From assembly GCA_017473015.1 (NCBI GenBank), contig JAFUNP010000007.1, forward strand, positions 1-64,000: a DNA stretch of 64,000 bases, in the 5' to 3' direction. The position numbers were made by a program, and so were the translations under genes. This DNA is from Oscillospiraceae bacterium (GTDB taxonomy: Bacteria > Bacillota > Clostridia > Oscillospirales > Ruminococcaceae). Position 1 is the first letter of the stretch. Each line of letters begins with the position of its first letter. A model generated the notes under the pieces. That model was not told the origin of the DNA. It ran no database searches and was given only the letters and a program-made list of their open reading frames with translations. This document shows, piece after piece, positions 34,457 to 44,056 of the stretch.

Positions 34457-36682
34457 TTATTGCAATATTTTTATTCTGATGGCGATTGCTGTTTTATCGT
34501 CCAGGGTTTTGTTTTCATTTATGGCAAATTTTGCTATTTCCTCACAGGATGCGTCGTACAGGTTTTTGATGTTTGATGATACATTTCCCACGCCGTCGCT
34601 CATCATTATGACGGTGTCCCCTTTTTTCAGGACAAATTCTTCTGTGGCTGTCTTTGTATCCTTTACCACACCCAGGGGCAGGCTGTCTTTGTAATATCTG
34701 TTCAGGCTGCCGTCACTGCCAACTACGGCAGTCACTCCGGCACCGGCCTTTGTCAGGGCGGCTTTGCCGGTGTACAGGTCGATGGACAAAATATCCAGTG
34801 ATGCGCCACTTTCACTGCTGCCTCGCAGATTCATGGCCAGGTTTACTATATTTATGGCGCTGGCTACACTGGTCTGTGCTGTAAGCAGGCTTTTTGTCAT
34901 CTCCAGCACCGTCCGGCTTTCCGCGGCGGCTGCAGCTCCGGTTCCCATACCGTCGCTCAGCAGTACATACAGCACATTGCCTACGGTCAACAGGGTGTAT
35001 CCGTCACCGTTTACCTGGCGGAAAGCACTGCTTTCAACCCGATAATCATAAGTAAACAAAGGTCTGGAGTAAAAAGAATATATCAGCTCATTCCCTTGAT
35101 TTTCGTATTCTCCGTCAGAAAATTTTTCTCCGTACAGCTGCTCCAGCTTCAGCTTTATTTTGTACAGCCGGCTTTCCGGCAGGGGAGAAGTAACTGCAAA
35201 TGTGGCCTTGTCCGGGTTCTGACTGCACAGACAATAGCTGTGGGCAATATCCATACTGTCCAGCAGTCGGCTGGTCTGCATGGTTATGGTGCTGTTTACC
35301 AGTCGGCTGCTCCGGTTGTGGTGCGCCAGATCGCCTATGGCTGCCGCTATGGACATAAATGCTGTCTGCAGCAGTTTCTGGTTGTTTTTCTGTGACTGCA
35401 TAGTGTATCTGCGGCTCATCAGCAGTCGGGAATTTTCTTCAAAGGACTTTTTCACTTTTTCTATGCATATGCACTGAGAGTAGAAACCCATTTCAAAGCC
35501 CTTTTCTTCGGCCCAGTTCATACTCTTGGCGTATTTTGCAAACTGCTGTGCTGTGTAGGAGTATTTTTCCTGCCAGCAGTGAGAGGACTTTTCGCAATTT
35601 TTGCAAACATCCTCTGCCACCATATCCTCCAGGGTCCGTCCCGTCAGATTTTTTTCATTCAGGCCGGATATATCTATTGCACAGCTGCCCAGATAATTCA
35701 AACTGCTTTCCAGCTTTTTTACACCAAGCATCAGCTGTCGGTAATCCTTTTCCCGGCAGAAAAATTCCGGTTTTTTCATCTGCGGGAATTTCATCAGCCG
35801 GGGCAGCACAGTGTACACCACCAGCGCTCCAAGAGCTGTGCCTGTTATTGCAAAGCCTTTCAGCTGTGGCAGAAATGCCAGATTCATGCCCAATGCTGTC
35901 AGCGCTGTGGCCGGATATATCAGTACAGATGTCTTTTCGCTGAACACAGCCCCCGCCAGCCATACCGCTGCACCGCATATAAACAGCAGGGAAAACTCAT
36001 TTTTGTCCAGCATGGAGACAAATGTACATACAAGCCCCAGTATACTGTAAAAAAACTGTCCCTGCCGGGAATACAGCCATGCCACCGCCAGGGCACAGGC
36101 TGTGCCGGTGTACAGCCACATGCTGTCAAAAGCTGACAACACTACAGTCAGCGTAAGCCCGGTCAGCAGCAGTGTGACAGTATCGGCAAAGGATAAAACA
36201 TCACTGCTGCCCGGCACATCATCAGCAGATGCCAGTATGCCGCTCAGCCGCCATACCCGGCAGCATTCCATCACGGTGTATAGGCTGTACCGGAAGGAGC
36301 GTGAAAGACAGAACAGCACTACTTTTGCCAGGAAAAACACCGCCATATTTCCACCCAGCCGATATTTTTCTTTTCCCGTTATACTCCATCCGGTTATGTA
36401 TACAATGCCACCCAGCATATATGGCAGATAAAATATATCGCCCAAAGTCATAACGGCAAAGACTGCCACAGCTCCGGCTGCCATAACTGATTTGTAAAAT
36501 ACATCTTTGCAGGCGGCAATCAGCACAAAGGCAAGAAAAGCCACCGGTACATCTGCCCACACAGCCTGCGCCCGGCTTACAGCCAGAAAAAGGCTGATTA
36601 TCACCCCGGCAGCATCTGTATTTTTCAGCAGTTTATTTTTATTTTCTGTAAATTTCTGTACTTTTTTTGATACAGCAGTCAT
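34457..36682 (-). CDS. spoIIE: stage II sporulation protein E (serine phosphatase)
   Basis: SpoIIE is the polar-septum PP2C phosphatase that dephosphorylates SpoIIAA and so releases sigma-F in the forespore. The 741-residue protein has an N-terminal membrane half (about ten hydrophobic segments within residues 20-300), a central regulatory region with a Cys cluster (DVCKNCEKSSHC), and a C-terminal PP2C domain with LSDGMGTG near 575-582 and VIMMSDGVG near 700. The metal-binding Asp residues are present. It is shorter than the ~830-aa Bacillus protein but in the range of clostridial forms. It is the only sporulation gene in the window and implies a spore-forming lineage. Confidence 0.93.
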   Translation of the reverse strand: MTAVSKKVQKFTENKNKLLKNTDAAGVIISLFLAVSRAQAVWADVPVAFLAFVLIAACKDVFYKSVMAAGAVAVFAVMTLGDIFYLPYMLGGIVYITGWSITGKEKYRLGGNMAVFFLAKVVLFCLSRSFRYSLYTVMECCRVWRLSGILASADDVPGSSDVLSFADTVTLLLTGLTLTVVLSAFDSMWLYTGTACALAVAWLYSRQGQFFYSILGLVCTFVSMLDKNEFSLLFICGAAVWLAGAVFSEKTSVLIYPATALTALGMNLAFLPQLKGFAITGTALGALVVYTVLPRLMKFPQMKKPEFFCREKDYRQLMLGVKKLESSLNYLGSCAIDISGLNEKNLTGRTLEDMVAEDVCKNCEKSSHCWQEKYSYTAQQFAKYAKSMNWAEEKGFEMGFYSQCICIEKVKKSFEENSRLLMSRRYTMQSQKNNQKLLQTAFMSIAAAIGDLAHHNRSSRLVNSTITMQTSRLLDSMDIAHSYCLCSQNPDKATFAVTSPLPESRLYKIKLKLEQLYGEKFSDGEYENQGNELIYSFYSRPLFTYDYRVESSAFRQVNGDGYTLLTVGNVLYVLLSDGMGTGAAAAAESRTVLEMTKSLLTAQTSVASAINIVNLAMNLRGSSESGASLDILSIDLYTGKAALTKAGAGVTAVVGSDGSLNRYYKDSLPLGVVKDTKTATEEFVLKKGDTVIMMSDGVGNVSSNIKNLYDASCEEIAKFAINENKTLDDKTAIAIRIKILQ

Positions 36683-36770
36683 TTTTTACACCGCACTTTC
36701 ATATAATATAGTTTAATTATATTTATATACAGTGGGGCTTTTTGTTGTATTGTGGAATATAATGCACGAT

Positions 36771-36800
36771 AAAAAAGCAAGGTGTATTTCACCTTGCTTT
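36771..36800 (-). terminator. terminator of trpS
   Basis: The stem GCAAGGTG/CACCTTGC is flanked by A6, which becomes a T run on the minus strand. Confidence 0.9.
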
Positions 36801-36812
36801 CTGAACATTAGA

Positions 36813-37829
36813 TTATTTGTTTTTCAGTTGTACAAAACCAACCTTGCGGTAAACTTTGTCCAGAATTCTCTGGGAGTAACGCTGTGCTTTTATAGCACCG
36901 TCTTTCATAACGCTTTCCAGATAGGCTTTGTCAGCCAGCAGTCTGTTGTATTCGCCCTGGATTGGTGCCAGACCGTCCACAACTGTCTGACCTACAGCTT
37001 CTTTCAGCACACCGTAGCCCTGACCTTCAAACTCTTTTTCAATTTCTTCAAATGATTTGCCTGTGAATACATTATAAATACCCATCAGGTTGGATACGCC
37101 CGGTTTGTTTTCCACATCGTATCTCACCACGCCGTCACTGTCTGTCACTGCGCGTTTGAATTTGCGCATGATGGTGTCTTTGTCATCAGACAGCAGAATT
37201 GTGGCGTTTACATTTTCATCGGATTTGGACATTTTCTTTGTAGGGTCCTGAAGAGACATAATTCTTGCCCCTACTTTAGGGATAAATGCTTCCGGCATAA
37301 CAAAGGTTTCGCCGTATGCAGAGTTGAATCTCTGTGCAATGTTTCTTGCCAGTTCCACATGCTGTTTCTGGTCTGCACCTACAGGTACGCCGTGAGCGTT
37401 GTATGCCAGAATGTCAGCAGCCATGAGAACGGGATATGTCAGCAGACCGCCATTGATATTTTCAGGGTGTTTGGCCGATTTATCTTTGAACTGTGTCATT
37501 CTTGTCAGTTCGCCGTACTGTGTGTTACAGGCCAGAATCCAGTTCAGCTGAGAGTGAACGGGGTTGTGACTCTGTACAAACAGCATACTTTTTTCAGGGT
37601 CAATACCGCTGGCCAGCAGCATCGCATACGCTTCATATGTGCGTTTGCGCAGTGCAGCCGGGTCCTGTCTTACTGTAAGGGCGTGCTGGTCTACAACACA
37701 GTAAATACAGTTATACTCATCCTGCAGCAGTGGCCAGTTACGAACAGCCCCTATGTAATTACCGAGTGTGAATGAGCCTGTGGGCTGAATGCCGCTGAAT
37801 ACTATTTTCTTTGCGTTATCTTTTTCCAT
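36813..37829 (-). CDS. trpS: tryptophanyl-tRNA synthetase
   Basis: TrpRS is a class Ic synthetase that charges tRNA-Trp. The 338-residue protein has the HIGH-like element PTGSFTLGNYIGA near 15-27 and the KMSKS loop (KKMSKSDEN) near 195. The tryptophan-binding residues are in the region FVQSHNPVHSQ. The ATG follows AAGGAGG. No T-box is visible upstream (37830-38020); transcription starts in the short region divergent from gltX. The length is normal. Confidence 0.97.
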   Translation of the reverse strand: MEKDNAKKIVFSGIQPTGSFTLGNYIGAVRNWPLLQDEYNCIYCVVDQHALTVRQDPAALRKRTYEAYAMLLASGIDPEKSMLFVQSHNPVHSQLNWILACNTQYGELTRMTQFKDKSAKHPENINGGLLTYPVLMAADILAYNAHGVPVGADQKQHVELARNIAQRFNSAYGETFVMPEAFIPKVGARIMSLQDPTKKMSKSDENVNATILLSDDKDTIMRKFKRAVTDSDGVVRYDVENKPGVSNLMGIYNVFTGKSFEEIEKEFEGQGYGVLKEAVGQTVVDGLAPIQGEYNRLLADKAYLESVMKDGAIKAQRYSQRILDKVYRKVGFVQLKNK

Positions 37830-38020
37830 ACTGTGCCTCCTTGCTGTATTTACACAGACATCAAGTGTACCGCTAAATAGTTTTTTTGTACACTGTTAAA
37901 GGACATCTGTGCAGTGATAAAGATAATATAACCCATAATAGCATATTTTTGAATGTTTTGCAATTGACAAAGTTGAAAATTAATAATAATATATATGTAT
38001 ATTATTTTCGGAGGTTTATC

Positions 38021-39469
38021 ATGGCATTAGAAAGAACAAGAACCAGATTTGCCCCTAGCCCTACAGGCTACATGCATGTTGGTAATCTGCGTACAGCTCT
38101 GTATGCATTCCTTACTGCACGCAGAAACGGCGGCGATTTTTTATTGAGAATAGAAGATACAGACCAGTCCCGTCAGGTGGAAGGTGCTGTTGAAATTATA
38201 TACAACACTCTTAAAGAAACCAAACTTTTCTGGGATGAAGGTCCGGACATCGGCGGCCCATACGGTCCTTATGTTCAGTCTGAAAGAAAAGATATCTATA
38301 AAAAATATGCAGAAATGCTGGTGGAAAAAGGCGCAGCCTATTACTGTTTCTGCACAAAAGAAAGACTGGAAGAAGTAAACAGAATCAAACAGCTGTCAGG
38401 CCAGATTCCAGGCTACGACAACCACTGCCGCAACCTGTCAAAAGAAGAAATCCAGGCAAACCTGGACGCAGGCATTCCTTATGTTATCCGTCAGAAAATT
38501 CCTGAAACAGGCGAAACATATTTTGATGACCTGGTTTACGGCCGTATCACAGTTGAAAACAGCACTCTGGACGACCAGATTCTGCTGAAAGCTGACGGTA
38601 TGCCAACATACAATTTTGCAAACGTTGTTGATGACCACCTGATGTTTATCAATCCTGTTATCCGCGGTGCTGAATATCTGTCTTCCGCACCTAAATATAA
38701 CCTGCTGTACCAGGCATTCGGCTGGGATATTCCTGACTATGTTCATTGCCCACCTGTTATGAGAGATGCACAGCACAAGCTGTCCAAACGTCACGGTGAC
38801 GCTTCCTACGAAGACCTGGTGGAAATGGGTTATCTGAAAGAAGCTATCCTGAACTATATCGCTCTGCTGGGCTGGTCACCAAAATCCGAACAGGAAAAAT
38901 TCACACTGGAAGAACTGTCACAGGTATTTGACCCTGCCAATATTTCCAAATCACCTGCTATCTTTGATATGGACAAACTGAAATCCCTCAACGGTGAATA
39001 CATCCGTGAACTTTCAGTTGCAGAATTCAAAGAAAAAGCTATGCCTTACATCAGACAGACTGTAAAAGGCGAATGTGACTTTGACCTGCTGTGCACAGTG
39101 CTGCAGAAACGCTGCGATGTTCTCAATGAACTGCCTGAACAGGTAGACTTTATTGATGAACTGCCTGCATTTGATGTGTCTCTGTACACAAACAAAAAAA
39201 TGAAAACAAATCCGGAAAACTCCAAAGAAATGCTGGGTCATATCCTGCCTGTACTGGAAGGTATCGACAACTGGACACAGGAAGTTATCCATGAAGAACT
39301 GTTCAAGCTTATCGGTGAACTGGGCGTTAAAAACGGTCTGGTGCTGTACCCACTGCGTGTGGCACTGTCCAACAAACAGTTTACACCGGGCGGCGGCGTA
39401 GAACTGGCTGCCATTATGGGCAAAGAAAAAACAGTTGAAAGAGTAAAAGCTGCTCTGGAAAACCTGTAA
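38021..39469 (+). CDS. gltX: glutamyl-tRNA synthetase
   Basis: GluRS charges tRNA-Glu, and in bacteria without GlnRS also tRNA-Gln. I start at 38021 ([19 protein letters not shown], 482 aa), because CGGAGG lies just upstream; a longer reading from 37886 contains poor, AT-rich sequence. The class I HIGH motif is [11 protein letters not shown], the KMSKS motif is KLSKRHG near 250, and the C-terminal helical anticodon domain is present. The usual zinc-binding region shows [10 protein letters not shown]. It is monocistronic, with a strong terminator downstream. Confidence 0.97.
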   Translation: MALERTRTRFAPSPTGYMHVGNLRTALYAFLTARRNGGDFLLRIEDTDQSRQVEGAVEIIYNTLKETKLFWDEGPDIGGPYGPYVQSERKDIYKKYAEMLVEKGAAYYCFCTKERLEEVNRIKQLSGQIPGYDNHCRNLSKEEIQANLDAGIPYVIRQKIPETGETYFDDLVYGRITVENSTLDDQILLKADGMPTYNFANVVDDHLMFINPVIRGAEYLSSAPKYNLLYQAFGWDIPDYVHCPPVMRDAQHKLSKRHGDASYEDLVEMGYLKEAILNYIALLGWSPKSEQEKFTLEELSQVFDPANISKSPAIFDMDKLKSLNGEYIRELSVAEFKEKAMPYIRQTVKGECDFDLLCTVLQKRCDVLNELPEQVDFIDELPAFDVSLYTNKKMKTNPENSKEMLGHILPVLEGIDNWTQEVIHEELFKLIGELGVKNGLVLYPLRVALSNKQFTPGGGVELAAIMGKEKTVERVKAALENL

Positions 39470-39480
39470 TAATGTAAAAC

Positions 39481-39514
39481 AAAAGACAAGGCGTAAAAAC
39501 CTTGTCTTTTTTGT
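39481..39514 (+). terminator. terminator of gltX
   Basis: A perfect stem AAGACAAGG/CCTTGTCTT is followed by T4 and more T. Confidence 0.92.
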
Positions 39515-39595
39515 TTATGCATATCAAAAACGGTATACTGTAAGATATGTAAGAATATGTACAGTGCGCCTGCTGTTTGATAAATTGGGATTTGC

Positions 39596-39760
39596 TTACT
39601 TCTTTTCGGGCAAGAAAGTTATTACAGCACCTACGATACCAATGATGGTAAAAATTGCAGACCATCTAAAACTGAAGTCAAATACAGGTTCGTTGCCGAA
39701 ACCAATTATCAAGAGAATACTAACTAAGATTATTGCTATACCTTGCAGTTGTTTTTTCAT
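39596..39760 (-). CDS. small two-span membrane protein, 54 aa
   Basis: I do not recognise it. The reading from 39760 begins MKKQLQGIAIILVSILLII, after GAAGGAG 9 nt upstream, and ends TFLPEKK. It has two hydrophobic helices joined by a short aromatic loop (GNEPVFDFSFRW). The clear ribosome site, a basic N-terminus and a normal stop support a real gene in the 425-bp space between gltX and the MFS gene. Function unknown. Confidence 0.6.
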   Translation of the reverse strand: MKKQLQGIAIILVSILLIIGFGNEPVFDFSFRWSAIFTIIGIVGAVITFLPEKK

Positions 39761-39838
39761 ACAATCACACTCCTTCGTCAAATTCAAATTTTCCTAACTG
39801 TTTACATATTATCATAATTCAGTAAATCACACAATAAC

Positions 39839-39866
39839 GGGCACAGCAGTCTTATCTGCTGTGCCC
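39839..39866 (-). terminator. terminator of the MFS gene
   Basis: A perfect 11-bp stem GGGCACAGCAG/CTGCTGTGCCC (loop TCTTAT) lies 29 bp past the stop, with GTTATT following on the minus strand. It shares its GGCACAGCAG arm with the secA terminator. Confidence 0.8.
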
Positions 39867-39894
39867 TCTGGCTGTTATATTCTGTTTGCAGTTA

Positions 39895-41103
39895 TCAGTC
39901 TTTATACACGCCTTTTTCTTTCAGCTGTTTGTAGTTTTTATAGCCTACTGCTGCGGAAATCACCAGTGCTGTGGCGAATGCGATAAATGCATAGTTAGGG
40001 TTGATGTCAAAAATCAGACCGGCAAATGTAGGGCCTGTCATCATACCCACGCTCTTTGCTGCGTTGAACAGACCGGAAACTGCTCCTTTTGATGAATCAT
40101 CATCGTTTTTCAGCATAACCGCCTGCTGCAGCGGTGTGTACATTGCATAAGCGGCGTAATACATCAGCGCAAATGCCATAACTGCTGTCTGGTTTGGTGC
40201 CAGCACCACGCCGTACAATGCGGCTGCCGCCATCAGTATTGTCACACACATGGCTTTGGAAATGTTGAATTTTCTTACCAACCACATGTTGATTGTCATA
40301 TTGATGGTCAGTGAAATTATACCAACCACAGCTTTGAACATACCGGAAGATGACGGTGCAAAGTTGAATTTTGCTCTCAGGAAGTAGTTGAAGTTCTGGT
40401 CAAAGCCTGTGGATGCAAAGAATGTCAGCAGTGCGCTTACCAGGAAAACTGTGATGGTCACATTCAGCAGCTTCATGCTGGCCATTGTGGCAGTGAATGG
40501 GTTTATGTCCTTCATTGTCAGCTTTTCGGTCACTTTTTCAAATGTGGAATGCTCTTTCACCATAAAGTAGGTCACAGCTGTCATTGCAAACAGTACACCA
40601 GCCTGTGCATAGAAGGAGTAGTACAGGTTTATGTCACCGATAAGACCGCCCACCAGGAAGCCGAATGCGCCGCCGATACCCATCATGGATGAGTAGATTA
40701 CCAGCAGACTGTTTCTGTCTTCAGCCGGTGCGTCCAGCGCAGCTATGTATGCCATACTGTTTACCTGTACGCTGGCCAGACCGATACCGCCGATAAATCT
40801 GCCCAGTACTACCAGATGCCAGCTGGTGGCCATGGAAAAGATAATGGCAGACACGCCGTAGCCCAGAAAACCGAAGGCAGTGGCCTTTGCATAGCCTATT
40901 CTGTCACCAACCTTACCCCACAGGGCACTTACCAGAAACTGGCCCAGTGCCATGGCTGCAAATGCAAAACCGAACATACTGTTGGAACAGTTTATCATTT
41001 GCAGGAATGCAGGTGTTACAGGGTGTACAAAGTTTGATACAAAAGTATATAAAAAGTAAATAACAAAAAACAAAGTAAGCTTGTATTTAGCTATCAGTTT
41101 CAT
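39895..41103 (-). CDS. MFS transporter
   Basis: The 402-residue protein has the twelve hydrophobic segments of a major facilitator superfamily permease. The MFS motif A is in the loop GKVGDRIGYAKA near residues 60-71. Family members of this type are drug or metabolite efflux proteins, but no substrate can be inferred. The ATG follows AAGAGGAG. It is divergent from prs across a 373-bp region. Confidence 0.88.
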   Translation of the reverse strand: MKLIAKYKLTLFFVIYFLYTFVSNFVHPVTPAFLQMINCSNSMFGFAFAAMALGQFLVSALWGKVGDRIGYAKATAFGFLGYGVSAIIFSMATSWHLVVLGRFIGGIGLASVQVNSMAYIAALDAPAEDRNSLLVIYSSMMGIGGAFGFLVGGLIGDINLYYSFYAQAGVLFAMTAVTYFMVKEHSTFEKVTEKLTMKDINPFTATMASMKLLNVTITVFLVSALLTFFASTGFDQNFNYFLRAKFNFAPSSSGMFKAVVGIISLTINMTINMWLVRKFNISKAMCVTILMAAAALYGVVLAPNQTAVMAFALMYYAAYAMYTPLQQAVMLKNDDDSSKGAVSGLFNAAKSVGMMTGPTFAGLIFDINPNYAFIAFATALVISAAVGYKNYKQLKEKGVYKD

Positions 41104-41476
41104 TTTTTCTCCTCTTTTCTCCGTTATTCTCTTAACTTTTATATTTTACACCTAAAACTCACTGTTTACAACATAATTTTATGTAAAATTGATTCCGGAT
41201 AAGAGTAGATTTTCCCCTTTTTATCCGGATAAAAACCTATCTTTTCCATATCTTGACAATAAGTGCAAATTTTCAGCAAAAGGCAACTGTCTTTTTGAAT
41301 AAATCGTACAATTTTTATCTAAAACGCTCTTTGCCCCTTGAAAAAGTTTATAAATAAGGTATCATATAATTAGGTAATTATGCAGAATAGATAATAATAT
41401 ATCGTTTATATTATATGGTCTGTGCTGCTTTTATCATTGAGAAAAACAAAACATAGAAAAGTAAGAGGTAAATGAA
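41104..41476. other. 373-bp divergent region between MFS transporter and prs
   Basis: No gene is seen. An 8-bp inverted repeat CCGGATAA...TTATCCGG lies at 41195-41202 and 41221-41228, centred on an 18-bp spacer, and could be an operator. A TATAAT box for prs is at 41365-41370, but no well-spaced -35 box accompanies it (TTGAAA at 41338 is 21 bp away). Confidence 0.5.
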
Positions 41477-42427
41477 ATGAATATTCATGGCAAGGATATC
41501 AAACTGTTTGCAGCAAACTCTAACAAACCACTGGCCGAAAAAATTGCAGCACAGCTGGGTCTGCCACTGAGCAAATGTGAAGTTGGCACATTCTCCGACG
41601 GTGAAATCACAGTTTCCATCGGCGAAACAGTTCGCGGCAGCGACGTTTTCATTGTTCAGTCTACATGCACACCTGTAAATAACAACCTGATGGAACTGCT
41701 GATTATGATTGACGCAATGAAACGCGCATCTGCAGGCCGTATCACAGCTGTTATCCCATATTTCGGCTATGCACGCCAGGACAGAAAGAGCAAATCCCGT
41801 GACCCTATCAGTGCAAAACTGGTTGCTGACCTTATCACAGCAGCAGGCGCTGACAGAGTTCTGACAATGGACCTGCACGCAGCACAGATTCAGGGCTTCT
41901 TCAACATCCCTCTGGACCACCTGGAAGGTATGCCTATCCTGTCCAAATACATCGAAAGAAAAGAACTGGAAGACCTGGTTATCGTTTCCCCTGACCTGGG
42001 CAGCGTAAACAGAGCCAGAAAAATTGCCAACAGACTGGATGTGCCGATTGCTATTATCGACAAACGCCGTCCAAAACCAAATGTTTCTGAAATTATGAAC
42101 ATCATCGGCGACATCAAAGACAAAAACCTGCTGATTATTGACGACATCATCGATACAGCCGGTACACTGTGCAACGCAGCAAACGCACTGAAAGAACGCG
42201 GTGCAAAATCTGTAAGAGCTTGTGCTACACACGGCATCCTGTCCGGTCCTGCAGTTGAAAGAATCGAAGCCAGCGCACTGGAAGAACTGATTCTGCTGGA
42301 CACAATCCCACTGGCAGACGAAAAGAAACTGGACAAAATCAAAGTGGAAACAGTTGCTCCTATCTTTGCACAGGCTATCCAGAGAATTTACGCAGACCAG
42401 AGTGTTTCCACACTGTTTAACCTGTAA
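41477..42427 (+). CDS. prs: ribose-phosphate pyrophosphokinase
   Basis: Prs makes PRPP from ribose-5-phosphate and ATP, the precursor of purines, pyrimidines, His and Trp. The 316-residue protein has the class I features: NKPLAEKIAAQLG opening, the metal/ATP site DLHAAQIQGFF near 130, the flexible-loop Arg region RRPKPN, and the PRPP-binding motif LLIIDDIIDTAGTL near 216-229. The ribosome site is AAGAGGTAAATGAA. pth starts 6 bp after its stop, so they form an operon. Codon use is strongly biased, as for an abundant enzyme. Confidence 0.98.
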   Translation: MNIHGKDIKLFAANSNKPLAEKIAAQLGLPLSKCEVGTFSDGEITVSIGETVRGSDVFIVQSTCTPVNNNLMELLIMIDAMKRASAGRITAVIPYFGYARQDRKSKSRDPISAKLVADLITAAGADRVLTMDLHAAQIQGFFNIPLDHLEGMPILSKYIERKELEDLVIVSPDLGSVNRARKIANRLDVPIAIIDKRRPKPNVSEIMNIIGDIKDKNLLIIDDIIDTAGTLCNAANALKERGAKSVRACATHGILSGPAVERIEASALEELILLDTIPLADEKKLDKIKVETVAPIFAQAIQRIYADQSVSTLFNL

Positions 42428-42433
42428 TACACT

Positions 42434-43021
42434 ATGTTTTTGAAAAATACACAAGGCAGCGATTTTCTTATAGTGGGGCTGGGTAATCCCGGCTCCGCTT
42501 ATGACAATACGCGCCACAATATAGGCTTTGCCGCTGTTGACTATATCTGTGAAAAAACAGGTACAAAAACCGACAAGGCCAAATTCACAGCGCTGTACGG
42601 CGTGTGGAAGTACAAGGATAAAAAGGCAATAATACTGAAACCGCAGACATACATGAACCTGTCCGGCGATGCAGTGGGGCAGGCGGCCAGATTTTTCAAA
42701 ATCCCGCCTGAAAATGTGATAGTGATTTATGATGATGTGTCCATGGCGGTGGGCAAAATGCGAATCCGCACCAAAGGCTCTGCCGGCGGACATAACGGTA
42801 TAAAAAGTATTATCAGCCATATAGGCGATGCGTTCCCCCGCATAAAGCTGGGAGTTGGAGAAAAGCCTCATCCGGAGTATGACCTGGCCGACTGGGTGCT
42901 GGGCAAATTTTCAGATGCTGACAGAAAAACACTGTCAGATAAATTTGAAAGCGCATACCGGTCAGTCCAGCTGATTATGGACGGCCAGACCGATAAAGCC
43001 ATGAATTTATATAACAGATAA
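42434..43021 (+). CDS. pth: peptidyl-tRNA hydrolase
   Basis: Pth frees tRNAs from peptidyl-tRNA released prematurely. The 195-residue protein has the family N-terminus LIVGLGNPGSAYDNTRHNIGF, with the catalytic His in TRHN, plus PQTYMNLSGDAV, IYDDVSMAVGKMRIRTKGSAGGHNGIKSI and the IKLGVG element. There is no good ribosome site; it lies 6 bp after prs and probably depends on coupling. An N-terminal extension of about eight residues before the core is unusual but harmless. Confidence 0.96.
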   Translation: MFLKNTQGSDFLIVGLGNPGSAYDNTRHNIGFAAVDYICEKTGTKTDKAKFTALYGVWKYKDKKAIILKPQTYMNLSGDAVGQAARFFKIPPENVIVIYDDVSMAVGKMRIRTKGSAGGHNGIKSIISHIGDAFPRIKLGVGEKPHPEYDLADWVLGKFSDADRKTLSDKFESAYRSVQLIMDGQTDKAMNLYNR

Positions 43022-43024
43022 TCA

Positions 43025-43097
43025 CAGCCGTGAGATACCCTCCCCCGAGGATATTTCACGGCATATCTTGCTGTCTGTCACAGGCAGCAGAATGGGA
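43025..43097 (+). other. two consecutive hairpins upstream of the EamA gene
   Basis: A 16-bp stem (GCCGTGAGATACCCTC with its complement, one mismatch and one G-U pair, loop CCC) spans about 43026-43060. A second, GCTGTCT/AGGCAGC, lies at about 43070-43088. Neither is followed by a T run. They lie between pth and the EamA start and may form a leader element. Confidence 0.45.
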
Positions 43098-43104
43098 AAG
43101 TAAT

Positions 43105-43989
43105 ATGAGAGAATCAAAATCATCTAAAATAATGCTGGCAGCTGCCATGGCCATATTCGGCACAATCGGAATTTTCCGAAAATATATACCGCTGCCTTCA
43201 GGGGTGCTGGCCATGTCCCGCGGTTTTATCGGCGCACTGTTCCTGTTTATACTTGTAAAACTGGGCGGCGGCCGTATTTCCCGCCGGGCGGTGAAAAACA
43301 ATGCTGTGGCGCTGATAGCCTCCGGCACAGTGCTGGGCATCAACTGGATACTGCTGTTTGAAGCATATCGCCACACTTCTGTGGCCACTGCTACTCTGGC
43401 CTATTATATGGCGCCTGTAATTGTTATCCTGGTTTCACCTGTGCTGTTCGGTGAAAAACTGACAGTGAGAAAAATCACCTGCGTGGTGTTGGCAGTGCTG
43501 GGTATGGTGCTGGTTTCCGGTGTGTTTACTCCCGGCGGTCAGGTGCAGACAAAGGGAATTCTGCTGGGTCTGTGCGCCGCTGTTTTCTATGCACTGGTTA
43601 TGATATTTAATAAGTCCATTTACAAAATTTCTGCCTATGACAAAACAATAGTCCAGCTGTTGGTGGCGGCGGTGGTGCTGCTGCCTTACACATTGCTGAC
43701 AGGGGAAATGGCATCTTTACAGTTCACCGGTTTGTCTGCTGTAATGCTGGTGGTTGTGGGCGTTGTCCACACCGGCGTGGCATACCGGCTGTATTTCGGC
43801 GCCATGGGTGAGGTAAAGGCCACCACAACTGCGCTTTACAGCTATATCGACCCTGCTCTGGCGGTTGTGTTGTCTGCTACAGTTCTGGGAGATGCCATGG
43901 GTCTGGCAGAAATACTGGGTGCGGTGCTGGTGCTGGGGGCCACAATGGCCAGCGAGTTCACACCTGCAAAGAAAAACAGATATTTCTGA
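43105..43989 (+). CDS. EamA-family (DMT) transporter
   Basis: This is a drug/metabolite transporter-superfamily permease with two EamA repeats and about ten hydrophobic helices (294 aa). I start at 43105 (MRESKSSKIMLAAAMAIFG) after GGGAAAG, because the earlier in-frame ATG at 43030 crosses a strong hairpin. The basic tail HTGVAYRLYFGAMGEVKATT and ALVMIFNKS are typical of the second repeat. The substrate is unknown. It follows prs-pth and precedes mfd. Confidence 0.88.
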   Translation: MRESKSSKIMLAAAMAIFGTIGIFRKYIPLPSGVLAMSRGFIGALFLFILVKLGGGRISRRAVKNNAVALIASGTVLGINWILLFEAYRHTSVATATLAYYMAPVIVILVSPVLFGEKLTVRKITCVVLAVLGMVLVSGVFTPGGQVQTKGILLGLCAAVFYALVMIFNKSIYKISAYDKTIVQLLVAAVVLLPYTLLTGEMASLQFTGLSAVMLVVVGVVHTGVAYRLYFGAMGEVKATTTALYSYIDPALAVVLSATVLGDAMGLAEILGAVLVLGATMASEFTPAKKNRYF

Positions 43990-44056
43990 CAATTAAGACA
44001 TCAATAATGCAATAAAATATATACAAAGCAAAATCTTGAGTTAAAGAGGATATAAA

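Noticed and set aside
37830-38020. T-box for trpS or gltX
   Set aside because: No GGTGG-type T-box core, AGAGAG module or terminator-antiterminator pair is visible in this short divergent region.
41411-42871. Open frame of 486 codons on the minus strand opposite prs and pth
   Set aside because: It crosses two well-supported genes and their junction, and has the same Cys/Phe-rich composition caused by codon bias.
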